From Micrococcales bacterium 31B (GTDB taxonomy: Bacteria > Actinomycetota > Actinomycetes > Actinomycetales > Dermabacteraceae), in the NCBI GenBank assembly GCA_022803075.1, contig JAFFTF010000012.1:1-64000 (forward strand): a stretch of 64,000 nucleotides of DNA, in the 5' to 3' direction. This document shows, piece by piece, positions 1-7,735 of the stretch. A model generated the notes under the pieces. It saw only the letters and a list, made by a program, of their open reading frames with translations, was not told where the DNA came from and searched no databases. Position 1 is the stretch's first letter. The number at the start of each line of letters is the position of its first letter. Both the position numbers and the translations under genes were made by a program.

Positions 1-466
1 GGCTCTCCATCGCCGCGTTGTCACCACTCGACCCGACTCTTCCCATGCTCCCGACCATGTGGTGACGGGCCAGGGCACGCTGGAACTTCTGGCTTCGACT
101 GGCCGTGTTCGTCGACGAGGGCGCAAAGGTCGTCGTGCACGGGTGGCCCGGGCTTGCGGGCCTTGCCGCGCTTGGGCTTGCCGAACACGCTGAACCAGCC
201 ATGGTGCGAGGCGATCCGCCACGCGGTGCGATCCGCCATCACTTCACCCGCATCACGGGCTGCGTCAGCAAGGAGCCGGTGCCCGAACTCGGGATCGACC
301 CGGTGGGCGTCGAACAAGGCGTTCGCGCGATACGCCTCCACGACCTCGCTAGTGGTGATGGGTTCTTTCAGCCACCGGTAGTAGGGCTGGCGGGAGAGCT
401 TCAGGACCCGACACGTCACCGTTACAGGAATGCCTGCTTCGGCGAGCTCTGTCACGAGCGGGTAGA
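1..466 (-). pseudogene. IS3-family transposase OrfB, internal deletion
   Basis: The N-terminal part (455 down to about 105) encodes the HTH_21-type region of OrfB: ELAEAGIPVTVTCRVLKLSR, then DRTAWRIASHHGWFSVFGKP, then LVDEHG. From about 100 downward the reading frame changes. The other frame gives SRSQKFQRALARHHMVGSMG followed by RVGSSGDNAAMES, which is the conserved segment close to the last catalytic glutamate of IS3 OrfB. The intervening stretch, which normally holds the first two acidic residues of the DDE triad, is absent. This is a deletion of several hundred bases with a frame change at the junction. The C-terminal end continues beyond position 1. Confidence 0.85.
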
Positions 467-760
467 ACCTTTTCCCGGCAGGTTTGCCTGCGACAGGTAC
501 GCCGCCGCACGCCGCAGGACCTCGTTCTCCTGCTCCAGGAGTCGGTTGCGTTTCTTTAACTCCCGCATCTCCGCCGAGTCGGATCGTGACAGGCCGGGCT
601 TGACGCCCTCGTCGATGTCAGCGCGGCGCAGCCACTTTTGTAGCGTCATCGGGTGGACACCGAAGTCTTTCGCGATCTGTTCGATCGTGACTCCGGGTTC
701 GCGATTCCTCGCGACGCGCACAACGTCGTCACGGAACTCGTTCGGGTAAGGCTTAGGCAT
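452..760 (-). CDS. IS3-family transposase OrfA (HTH subunit)
   Basis: This 102-residue protein is the DNA-binding first frame of an IS3-type transposase. Residues about 20-50 (VTIEQIAKDFGVHPMTLQKW) form the helix-turn-helix that recognises the element ends. Residues about 65-95 form the leucine-zipper-like segment typical of the family (ELKKRNRLLEQENEVLRRAA). It runs into the OrfB frame through an A-rich slip site near its 3' end. The protein looks intact, but it is useless for transposition without a working OrfB. Confidence 0.88.
   Translation of the reverse strand: MPKPYPNEFRDDVVRVARNREPGVTIEQIAKDFGVHPMTLQKWLRRADIDEGVKPGLSRSDSAEMRELKKRNRLLEQENEVLRRAAAYLSQANLPGKGSTRS
468..474 (-). promoter_or_regulatory. 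Probable programmed -1 frameshift site between OrfA and OrfB
   Basis: On the minus strand the sequence is GAAAAGG. The OrfA frame reads CCG GGA AAA GGT and stops shortly after. Slipping back one base reads GGG AAA AGG TTC TAC and continues as ...GKRFYPLVTELAEAG, the normal start of the OrfB part of an IS3 fusion transposase. An A4G slip site is the classic IS3 arrangement. It is probably a relic here because OrfB is deleted. Confidence 0.6.
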
Positions 761-778
761 AGCAACATCCTTCCAGAC

Positions 779-1129
779 TCACCACCAAGGGCAAGCCAAA
801 TCAGATGTCACCCGCGCGCGCAGCAGTCCCGCTGGTCTCTCCAGCGGTGCGCGCAGATCGCTGCTAGCCCGCAAGTCGGGCAATGCCTGCTTCGCCCACT
901 CGGTCGCGGCGCCGAGGAGATGCTCAGGGGATGAACCGTCGCGTGCCACGGCAGCAGCGCGCAGCGACGACGGGGGCGCGGCGAGGCCAACGGCTGCATC
1001 GTCGGTGTCGAGCCCATCGAGCACGAGTCGAGCGTACGCGGTGCGCGCCCACTCGCAATCGTCATCGAGCCCACGTACCGCGTAGAAGTCTGCTGAGATC
1101 TGGTCTAGATGCAGTGTCATGGCACCCAT
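779..1129 (-). CDS. Small hypothetical protein, probably truncated by the IS element
   Basis: About 116 residues from the ATG at 1127-1129 (a second ATG at 1118-1120 is equally possible). The sequence is alanine- and leucine-rich with native-looking codon use. I recognise no domain. The frame ends (SDLACPWW) within a few bases of the presumed IS terminus, so the real C-terminus was probably lost when the element inserted. It could equally be an intact short orphan or a chance frame in GC-rich DNA. Confidence 0.4.
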   Translation of the reverse strand: MGAMTLHLDQISADFYAVRGLDDDCEWARTAYARLVLDGLDTDDAAVGLAAPPSSLRAAAVARDGSSPEHLLGAATEWAKQALPDLRASSDLRAPLERPAGLLRARVTSDLACPWW

Positions 1130-1160
1130 CTTGAAATGTACCCAGATACGAGAACACCTA

Positions 1161-2432
1161 CTAGGGTCGAGCGCTAGCCCGCCGAACGGCGAGCACCCCC
1201 ACCCAACCCGCGACCCCCAGCACCACGGCGAGCAGGAGCGGAACCAGCCCAACGCCACCGCCCGCGGCGTCCGGCCCAAAAATGCCGCCTAGCCACGATG
1301 GCAACGCCACCTGCTGCGTGCCGAGCAGGCCCGCCGCGACCACCGCGCCCAGCCGACTCGTGTTCATGTAAATCGCAGTCATGAGGCCGAGCCGACCCGC
1401 CGCGAGGTCCTGAAACCACGCCATGCCCACGCCCATCACCGCCGCGATAAACACGGCGTTCAGCACCTGCAACGCGAGCAGAGCGGCCACGCCATCGAAG
1501 ACCGCAAGGCCGAGCGCGTAAAGCGCTCCGGCCCCCGCGCCGATGCCCACCATGGTCGCCTTCGAGAGCCCAAAATTGCGATACCGACCCAGCAGCCAGA
1601 GCGCCACCACCTCCAGGGCCGCGCACAGCCCGAGCGCGACGCCGGGCCACTGTAGGCTTTCGCCGCGCTGCTCCGTGACGAGAATCGGCAGGTACGACAC
1701 CGTCGCGCTGTTCACCGCCTGCAGGCAGACGAAGCTCACCACCACCGCGGCCACGAGGCCAAGGGGGGACGCCGCGGGGCGGGCCACCGGGGCGTCCGAC
1801 CGGGGCGCGGGGGCCGGGCGGCCGGCACCCGGCAGCAGCGCAAGCACCGCCGCGAGTGCCACCGGAGCAATCACCGCCGCGACCACGAACAGCGCCCCAA
1901 AACCGTAGCCGTGCACGAGAAACGCGCCCAGGGCGGGGCCGATCACCCACGAGAGCGAGAACGCCGCGCGCGTGTAGGTGAGCTGGTGGTCGGGCAGTCC
2001 CGCGCCGCGCAGCAGTGCGAACATGTGGCTGATGAATGCCAGCCCGGGCCCGCCGAGCAGCACGAGTGCGAGCGTCACCACCGCGAGCGACGGCGACGCG
2101 GCGAGCACGGCGTAGCAGGCGGCCCCCGTGAGGGCCGTGAGCACGAAGAACTGGCGCAGCAGGTGGTAGCGATCCGCGAGGTAACCGAGGGTCAGGCTCG
2201 CGATCATGCCCGCGATGTTGAACGCCGCGAGCACGCCGCCGAGCTCTCCCGGCGTGGCCCGCGCCTCGCGCACGAGGTAGAGCGCGAGCATCGGGTTAAT
2301 GCTCGCGCTCACCATGCCCGCGAGCAGCACCGCCCCGAGAATCAGGGCAAACTTTGCGGGGGGAACGGGCATGCGGGTTTCGGACGCGCGGGCGGCCGGT
2401 TTGGCCGGCGACGAAGCAGGGGTTGATTTCAC
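1161..2432 (-). CDS. MFS sugar efflux transporter, SetA/SetB-like
   Basis: A 423-residue integral membrane protein with about 12 predicted transmembrane helices. It is the length of the SET (sugar efflux transporter) group of the major facilitator superfamily. The central segment FALLRGAGLPDHQLTYTRAA followed by FSLSWVIGPALGAFLVHGYG resembles the helix-5 region of E. coli SetA, including the SLAWVIGPP-type motif. SetA-type proteins export glucose, lactose or sugar analogues in exchange for protons. The start is GTG at 2432. The gene stands alone and is not obviously part of the Wadjet operon, which ends 94 bp upstream of it. The substrate is not predictable. Confidence 0.75.
   Translation of the reverse strand: MKSTPASSPAKPAARASETRMPVPPAKFALILGAVLLAGMVSASINPMLALYLVREARATPGELGGVLAAFNIAGMIASLTLGYLADRYHLLRQFFVLTALTGAACYAVLAASPSLAVVTLALVLLGGPGLAFISHMFALLRGAGLPDHQLTYTRAAFSLSWVIGPALGAFLVHGYGFGALFVVAAVIAPVALAAVLALLPGAGRPAPAPRSDAPVARPAASPLGLVAAVVVSFVCLQAVNSATVSYLPILVTEQRGESLQWPGVALGLCAALEVVALWLLGRYRNFGLSKATMVGIGAGAGALYALGLAVFDGVAALLALQVLNAVFIAAVMGVGMAWFQDLAAGRLGLMTAIYMNTSRLGAVVAAGLLGTQQVALPSWLGGIFGPDAAGGGVGLVPLLLAVVLGVAGWVGVLAVRRASARP
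1784..1798 (+). repeat. Dispersed 15-mer CCACCGGGGCGTCCG, copy in MFS gene
   Basis: Exact copy of the class A form of the dispersed motif, inside the MFS gene, preceded by GGG and followed by ACC. The same 15 bases recur at 13730 and 15507. Confidence 0.7.
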
Positions 2433-2526
2433 CGTTTCAACCTACCGGGGCGCGGCGACGCGAGGCAGGTACTGTTAGTGCCGGGCTGGCCGGGCCCCGC
2501 CCGCATGGCAGCAGTATGAGCTCAGG

Positions 2527-3681
2527 TCACGGCCACAGCGCGGAGACCACGACGTCATATGGCAGGCGCTCCTGTTCGAGGCGCAACGCAACCCCACCCG
2601 GCGGGGCCAGCGCGGCGAGCGCTTCGAGTTCGCCCTCCGTGAGCGTGTCGAGCGGCGTCGCGGCCTTCGTCGAGTCGGGCACCGCGAGCGCCTGGTAACG
2701 TCGCAGCGTCTCGACATCCATCAGGGTCGACTCCAAACCCGGCACCACGCTGCGGGCTTGCGAGAGCAGGGCAAAACCCGCCCGGTCGAGGTCGCCCCAG
2801 TACCTCACGCGCGGGCCCCGCAGCCATGGCAACTGTGCCAGCAGCGGCAGATTATTGCCGAGCGAATGCACGTAGACGCAACCCGCGCGATCGGGCAGCA
2901 TGAGCGCCGACTCCTTGTTCTCGACGATCACCACCTCGCTCGGCGTCAGCGGCAGCACGGCAAGTTCGGCGGCCGGCGCGCGTAGGTGGCGAAGGCCCGC
3001 AATCGTGAGCCGTATCGCTGGGTCGGCCACTATGAGGTCGGCCGAGACGGGCATTTCGCGCAGGCCCAAAACGTTGAGTTGCGGGTCGTCGTTTCCCGAG
3101 CCCAAGCCGAGGCAGGCCACCACGAGGCGGCGGTGCTGAGCGAGCCACTTGGTGTGCATGCCGAGCACGGGCACCTGGCGACCCATCAGGCCCGAGCGCG
3201 GGTTCACAGCAAACCAGCGCACCGCCGCGCAGAGAATCTCGAAGTCTGCGTCCGCGAGATCCACAATCTCCGCGAGCCGGGGCCGCACAACCTCCGCATC
3301 GTGCCCGGGCAGGTCTCGAACGCTGCGCAGGCGCCGCTCGGCCCGCCGCCAGTGCCGCGCGATCTCGACGTCGAGCCGCACCGAGTTCTCCCAACCCTCG
3401 ACCACCGCGCGGCTCGGCAGTGCCTGCGGCCCGAACCGCGTGCGTCGTGTCACCGTCTCGAGGCTCGCCCCCGCGGTGCGGGCCTCCCACTCAACCCACT
3501 CCGCGCACCACGCGGCCACGCGCTCAAAGTGCTCGCCGAGGGCTTCGGCGCGAGGAGCCCGCAGCGTAAAGGTGAAGCCGCTGGGCACGTCGTCAAGCAG
3601 CCACGACCGCCACGACCGGTTATACGCGGCGACCCACGCCTGCCGCAGATCTCTTGGCGTTCGCAGATCGATAGATGCCAC
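2527..3681 (-). CDS. jetD: Wadjet protein JetD, Toprim-type nuclease subunit
   Basis: A 384-residue protein with the DUF3322 (N-terminal half) plus DUF2220 (C-terminal half) layout of JetD. JetD is the nuclease that cuts plasmid DNA once the JetABC SMC motor has assembled on and extruded a small circle. Toprim-like metal-binding motifs are visible: Glu254 in VIVENKES, and Asp297/Asp299 in YWGDLDRAG. The start is GTG at 3681, directly after the jetC stop (TGA then GTG), so translation is very likely coupled. It is the last gene of the jetABCD operon. Key residues appear intact, so the system should be functional. The family assignment is firm; the mechanism is from published work on Wadjet. 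Confidence 0.93.
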   Translation of the reverse strand: MASIDLRTPRDLRQAWVAAYNRSWRSWLLDDVPSGFTFTLRAPRAEALGEHFERVAAWCAEWVEWEARTAGASLETVTRRTRFGPQALPSRAVVEGWENSVRLDVEIARHWRRAERRLRSVRDLPGHDAEVVRPRLAEIVDLADADFEILCAAVRWFAVNPRSGLMGRQVPVLGMHTKWLAQHRRLVVACLGLGSGNDDPQLNVLGLREMPVSADLIVADPAIRLTIAGLRHLRAPAAELAVLPLTPSEVVIVENKESALMLPDRAGCVYVHSLGNNLPLLAQLPWLRGPRVRYWGDLDRAGFALLSQARSVVPGLESTLMDVETLRRYQALAVPDSTKAATPLDTLTEGELEALAALAPPGGVALRLEQERLPYDVVVSALWP

Positions 3682-6600
3682 TCACAACACCTCCACCGCT
3701 GCCCCCAGTGCCTCGCGCATCGTCATCGGATAGATGCGCACCACCTCGGCGCGGCCGGGATCGGAGTTGATGTAGGCGACACTCTCGACGAACCCTTCGA
3801 AGGCGGTGGCCTTCTCGCGCGGTGCACCCACGATCACCTGAAAACCCAAGGCCTGCAGCGCCGCGAGCGAGCGCCCCGTGTACTCGCTGTCGGACTTCAC
3901 GAACCCCTCGTCCAGAATCACGGACGCATAGAGCGGCGGCTCATTGCGCTCATCGCTCAGCCGAAAGCGCAGCGCGGCGCCGAGAATGAACGCGATGAGC
4001 TCTTGCCCCTCGCCACCACTCATCCCCGAAACCCCATCGTGCACCACCTGCACCCCATCGGCGCGGGTCTCGATCGCCTTGAACTCGGCATGCTCGCGAG
4101 CGTCGAACACGCGTGCGCGCCAGGATTCGCCCCGGCGCGAGGCCTCCGTGAGCGGCGCGAGCCGGGCACGAAGCGCAACGAAACGGCGCTCCACCTCAGC
4201 CTCGTCGGTGCCGAACGCATGGCTCGTGTACTCGGTGACTACGCGGCGAAACTCCACGAGGTCGCCGTTCCCGAGCCCCTGCGCCACGATACCGAGTGTA
4301 GAACTCTGCCGAAACCGCACGTTACGCAGCACGTCGTTAATGGGTGCGAGGCCCCGCTGAATCACCCGCGCGTCCTCGTCTATCTGCGTGAGCAACGCCC
4401 GCAGGTTCTTATTCATATCGTCATTAACTTTGGCGAGCCACGCCGACTTGGCCCGCGGCAGGTCGTCCGTCTCCAGCTGGTCCAGCACAGCCAGCATGTC
4501 GTCAAGCGTCTCCAAGCTGCCGTCGGTTTCGCGCGCCGTTCGTTCGTCGATACCGCGATAGCCCTGCAGTCGGCCGGTGATGGCGCTCGTGAGATTCTCG
4601 ACGGCCTGGGTGTGCTGCCCCACCTGCGCCCCCAGTTGACTGCGTGCTTCAGTGAGAATCGCCGCGCCCTCCGCTACGAGCGCCGGCTGCCTCCAGCGTA
4701 GGGACGCCAGGGCGGCCCGTTCCCCCTGCTCCAGCGGTTGGCTGCGCTCGACGAGCGCGTTCGCGGACTCCAGGCAGGCGCCGAGGGCAGCCACCGTCTG
4801 TTCGGTCGCAGTCAGGTGGTCTTCGAGTTTCGATCGCGCGACGCTGGCCTCCGTGAGTCGGGACTGGGCGGCTTCGAGGTCCAGTGCGAGTTGCTGCGCC
4901 TCGGGCGTGGTGGTCGCGTCGAGTTGCTGCGTCACAGCCTCGACTGCCTCGAGAGCGGGCGCTGGGTCGAGGTCATGCCAGACCAGCGATCGCCGCGTGG
5001 CTTCGAGTTCACGCAGTCGACCGGCCGCCTGGTCGCGTGCCTTTTGCGTTGCTTCGGCGGCAGCGCGCAGAAAGTGCTCCTCGCGGCGACTCGCCTCCAG
5101 GTCACGCTCAAGGTCTGCGATCAGCGCACGATTGTCCCAACCGATCCACGTGAAGCGGGGGTTACTGTCGTCCTTGGTGTAGCGGCCCCTGCGCCCGGTG
5201 CGCAGGCCCGCCGCTGTGATGTAGCCGCGCGTGCCGGCTTCGGGAGCGCGGTCGAGGTCTTCGACCCGCTCGACGCACACATAGTTCAGTTGCTGAGCCA
5301 CCTCGCGTTCCAGCCACGCCGAATAGGGATGCTCGGCGAGTTCTAGCACGGCAGCCAGGTGGGTCTCGGGTACCCGATGCTCCCCGCGCACGGGAGTGAC
5401 GCTGGTGAAGGTGAGTACGCCCCGCATGTCGTGGTCATTCACATGGGTGCGCACGCGCGCAAGATCTCGCTCAGCGACCAGCAGGGTGCTGGCGAGACCC
5501 CTCGCGACACCCGTGACAGCCTTCGACCAGCGCCGTTGCGACGCCTTCACCTGCATCAACTCGCCCGCGTAGGGCAAGTCGTCGACCGATATCTGCAACG
5601 CAGCAGCAATGCGCGCGCGGCGTTCGTGGGCGTCTTCGGGGATCAGGCTGCGCCGCGAGCGGAGTGCCTGCAGCGCCGTATCGCACTCACGCGCTCGCGC
5701 CGTCGCCTGGCCGGCGGCAACCTGCGCGAGGTTGTCGTCGCGCACCGAGGCGTCGTATTTTGCCTGCTCTTCTGTGGCGAGTTCGGCGAGTATCGCGAGC
5801 GTGAGGGTCGCTTCGCCCTCGCTGTCGGGCATCGCGACGCCGTGTGCAGCAAGGGCGCGAGCCACCGTGTCGCGCAGGCCAAGCACGCGCTGCACCTCGC
5901 TCTCGCGGCTCGCCAGCAACTCGCGCAGGGCGACCGCATTGTTGCCACCCGACGCGGCAATCTGGCCCATAATCGTCTTTTGCTTCAGTGCGGCCGAGCG
6001 TTCCACGCCCCGGGCGCGGTCGAGGCCCTCAGTGGTGTGGGCGAGGTCCAGCAGGGCATCCTCACGCGACTCCGCCGCCCATCGCGCCATATTTTCGGCG
6101 TGCCACAGCTCTAGCCGGGCGGAATCCTCGCGCAGTAGGCGTTGTTTGACCCGCAGCAGGTGCGCGGCCTCGCGATAGTCCGCCGCGAGGGAGCGCAGGG
6201 GCCGTAAGTGGTCTCTTCGCTGACGGGCAAACTCGAACTCGTCGTACAGCTTGGTGGCCTCAAGGAACGACTCCAAGGTGATGTCCCAGCGCTTCAAGGC
6301 TTCGGGTTCGGTGAGCACAAACTCTTTGAAGAGATCGTTGATCGAGTAGATGCCCTTCGACGCCTGCGCCCGGCGCAGCAGTTGCATCGCCAGAGCCTGT
6401 GACTTCTCGTTGCTGCCCATGCGCATCACAGCACGGAGTTTGGCGTGAACCGCCGCTTGAGACCGATCGAAGAGGTCACCGCGCTCCGTATTGATATAGC
6501 GTTCGAGAGAACTGCGCGACAGGGGCGAGGTGCCCTCACGGGGAGGCTTCATGCCGTTCAGGGTGGCGAGCGAGAACTCTCCGTGAATGAAGCCGTAAAT

Positions 6601-7110
6601 GGTATTCGCGTTGATCGCTTCATGCGTATCGGTTTCGGGTGAAACCCATACGAGCCTAACGAGCGTCACGGAATCACCCCGAGCGGTTTGCCACGTGATC
6701 GCGGCGCCCGAGGCGAAGGCTTTAGACCCCGGCGGGCGCAGGTAATTCGTCGTCGCCGACGCGCGATTGCGGTCTTGACGCTGGTCGGTTTGGCCGCGCG
6801 CGTACGAATACACTGTGCGCTCGCGCTTTTTTCCGCGATCGTCGCGCGCAGCCTGATTGAATTCTTGCGGGTTCGGTAATATGACGGACGCCATGGCGTC
6901 CAGTAGGGTCGATTTGCCGCGTCCCGAGGGCCCCACGATTGCGATGCCGGTGCGCGACACCTCCATCGCTTGCAGCCCGTCGTAGGCTCCCCAGTTGAGA
7001 ATCTGCACGCGGCTGATGCGGTATTGCTGCGGGCCCTGCCCGTCCTCGATCACGAGATCGAGCACGGCGTCTGCGGGGTTGGCAGTGGTGCTGCCGAGAC
7101 GTCTACGCAT
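3682..7110 (-). CDS. jetC: Wadjet protein JetC, SMC/MukB-like ATPase
   Basis: A protein of about 1142 residues from the ATG at 7110, chosen because it overlaps the jetB stop; longer upstream starts exist. Walker A is at residues 60-68 (GPSGRGKST). There is a long coiled-coil middle, then the ABC signature SGGEGQ near residue 1031 and Walker B VILDE near 1064. This is the architecture of the MukB/MksB-like motor of Wadjet, which loads on DNA, extrudes loops and senses small circular DNA. It works with the kleisin JetA, the small accessory subunit JetB and the nuclease JetD encoded beside it. All ATPase motifs are present. Confidence 0.93.
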   Translation of the reverse strand: MRRRLGSTTANPADAVLDLVIEDGQGPQQYRISRVQILNWGAYDGLQAMEVSRTGIAIVGPSGRGKSTLLDAMASVILPNPQEFNQAARDDRGKKRERTVYSYARGQTDQRQDRNRASATTNYLRPPGSKAFASGAAITWQTARGDSVTLVRLVWVSPETDTHEAINANTIYGFIHGEFSLATLNGMKPPREGTSPLSRSSLERYINTERGDLFDRSQAAVHAKLRAVMRMGSNEKSQALAMQLLRRAQASKGIYSINDLFKEFVLTEPEALKRWDITLESFLEATKLYDEFEFARQRRDHLRPLRSLAADYREAAHLLRVKQRLLREDSARLELWHAENMARWAAESREDALLDLAHTTEGLDRARGVERSAALKQKTIMGQIAASGGNNAVALRELLASRESEVQRVLGLRDTVARALAAHGVAMPDSEGEATLTLAILAELATEEQAKYDASVRDDNLAQVAAGQATARARECDTALQALRSRRSLIPEDAHERRARIAAALQISVDDLPYAGELMQVKASQRRWSKAVTGVARGLASTLLVAERDLARVRTHVNDHDMRGVLTFTSVTPVRGEHRVPETHLAAVLELAEHPYSAWLEREVAQQLNYVCVERVEDLDRAPEAGTRGYITAAGLRTGRRGRYTKDDSNPRFTWIGWDNRALIADLERDLEASRREEHFLRAAAEATQKARDQAAGRLRELEATRRSLVWHDLDPAPALEAVEAVTQQLDATTTPEAQQLALDLEAAQSRLTEASVARSKLEDHLTATEQTVAALGACLESANALVERSQPLEQGERAALASLRWRQPALVAEGAAILTEARSQLGAQVGQHTQAVENLTSAITGRLQGYRGIDERTARETDGSLETLDDMLAVLDQLETDDLPRAKSAWLAKVNDDMNKNLRALLTQIDEDARVIQRGLAPINDVLRNVRFRQSSTLGIVAQGLGNGDLVEFRRVVTEYTSHAFGTDEAEVERRFVALRARLAPLTEASRRGESWRARVFDAREHAEFKAIETRADGVQVVHDGVSGMSGGEGQELIAFILGAALRFRLSDERNEPPLYASVILDEGFVKSDSEYTGRSLAALQALGFQVIVGAPREKATAFEGFVESVAYINSDPGRAEVVRIYPMTMREALGAAVEVL

Positions 7111-7735
7111 GGTTGGTTTCCCTCGCTTGGGGTGCGACCTCGGGGCGCGCCGAGGCGCGGCCCGCGCGGTCAAAGTAAGACTCGAACCGCGTCAGTACGT
7201 CTTCGTTGATCAGCGGCACAATAGCGGGCGACACCGTGTAAAGGTAGGCGGCGTCTGGGCTCTGCGAAAGCAGCCGCACGTCCACCACGGCATTGAGGGC
7301 GGCGTCGGCGCGGCGCTCAAGGCGGGCCTCGTCGCCGTCATCGTCCTCTCGAAACCTGCGCAAAAATTCAATCACCTGGGCGCGCGTGATCATCACCGGT
7401 TCATCCAGGGAATCCGCGTACAGGTGTTCGGTGCGCAGGTGGATGAGCAGGAGCGAGGCGTCCCGAGACAGAGGCTTGTCACGTCGCAGCACGCGGGGGG
7501 CGTTTTCGCTCGGGTCTTGTCGCTTGAACGCGACCTCGTATTCGCGGTCAATGTCGAGCATGAGAAACATGTTGGCCAGGTGCTCCCTGATCTCCGACTC
7601 ATAGGTAAGAATTGCCTGCCAGGCCGGCCCATTCTGCGTCCGAGAAATAAACCTGTTCGTGAGCAGAGCGGCGATGGCGCGCCGCGCGTCGTGGGGTAGC
7701 TGGGCGGGGTCGGCGGATGCTTCTGACATGGTCAT
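7103..7735 (-). CDS. jetB: Wadjet protein JetB (DUF4194)
   Basis: A 210-residue DUF4194 protein, the MukE/MksE-like winged-helix subunit that bridges the JetA kleisin and the JetC ATPase. Visible sequence includes a region typical of the family (DAAYLYTVSPAIVPLINEDV) near residues 160-185. The ATG at 7733-7735 overlaps the jetA stop in an ATGA arrangement, and its own stop overlaps the jetC start. The three genes are therefore probably translated as a coupled unit in near-fixed stoichiometry. Confidence 0.92.
   Translation of the reverse strand: MTMSEASADPAQLPHDARRAIAALLTNRFISRTQNGPAWQAILTYESEIREHLANMFLMLDIDREYEVAFKRQDPSENAPRVLRRDKPLSRDASLLLIHLRTEHLYADSLDEPVMITRAQVIEFLRRFREDDDGDEARLERRADAALNAVVDVRLLSQSPDAAYLYTVSPAIVPLINEDVLTRFESYFDRAGRASARPEVAPQARETNHA

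Larger units (their letters stand above)
1..784 (-). mobile_element. Decayed IS3-family insertion sequence, one end visible
   Basis: On the minus strand this segment has the two overlapping frames of an IS3-family element: a helix-turn-helix OrfA (452-760) and an OrfB whose middle is missing. The terminus is probably near 780, where the minus strand begins TGAGTCTGGAAGGATGTT just ahead of the OrfA start; IS3 ends usually begin with TG. The other end lies outside the window, so neither the inverted-repeat pair nor a target duplication can be checked. Most of the catalytic core of the transposase is deleted, so the copy should be unable to move by itself. Confidence 0.85.

Noticed and set aside
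2986-4701. A 571-codon plus-strand frame opposite jetC/jetD
   Set aside because: Same antisense artefact: Arg/His-rich composition, no recognisable motif, and the minus-strand Wadjet genes are certain.
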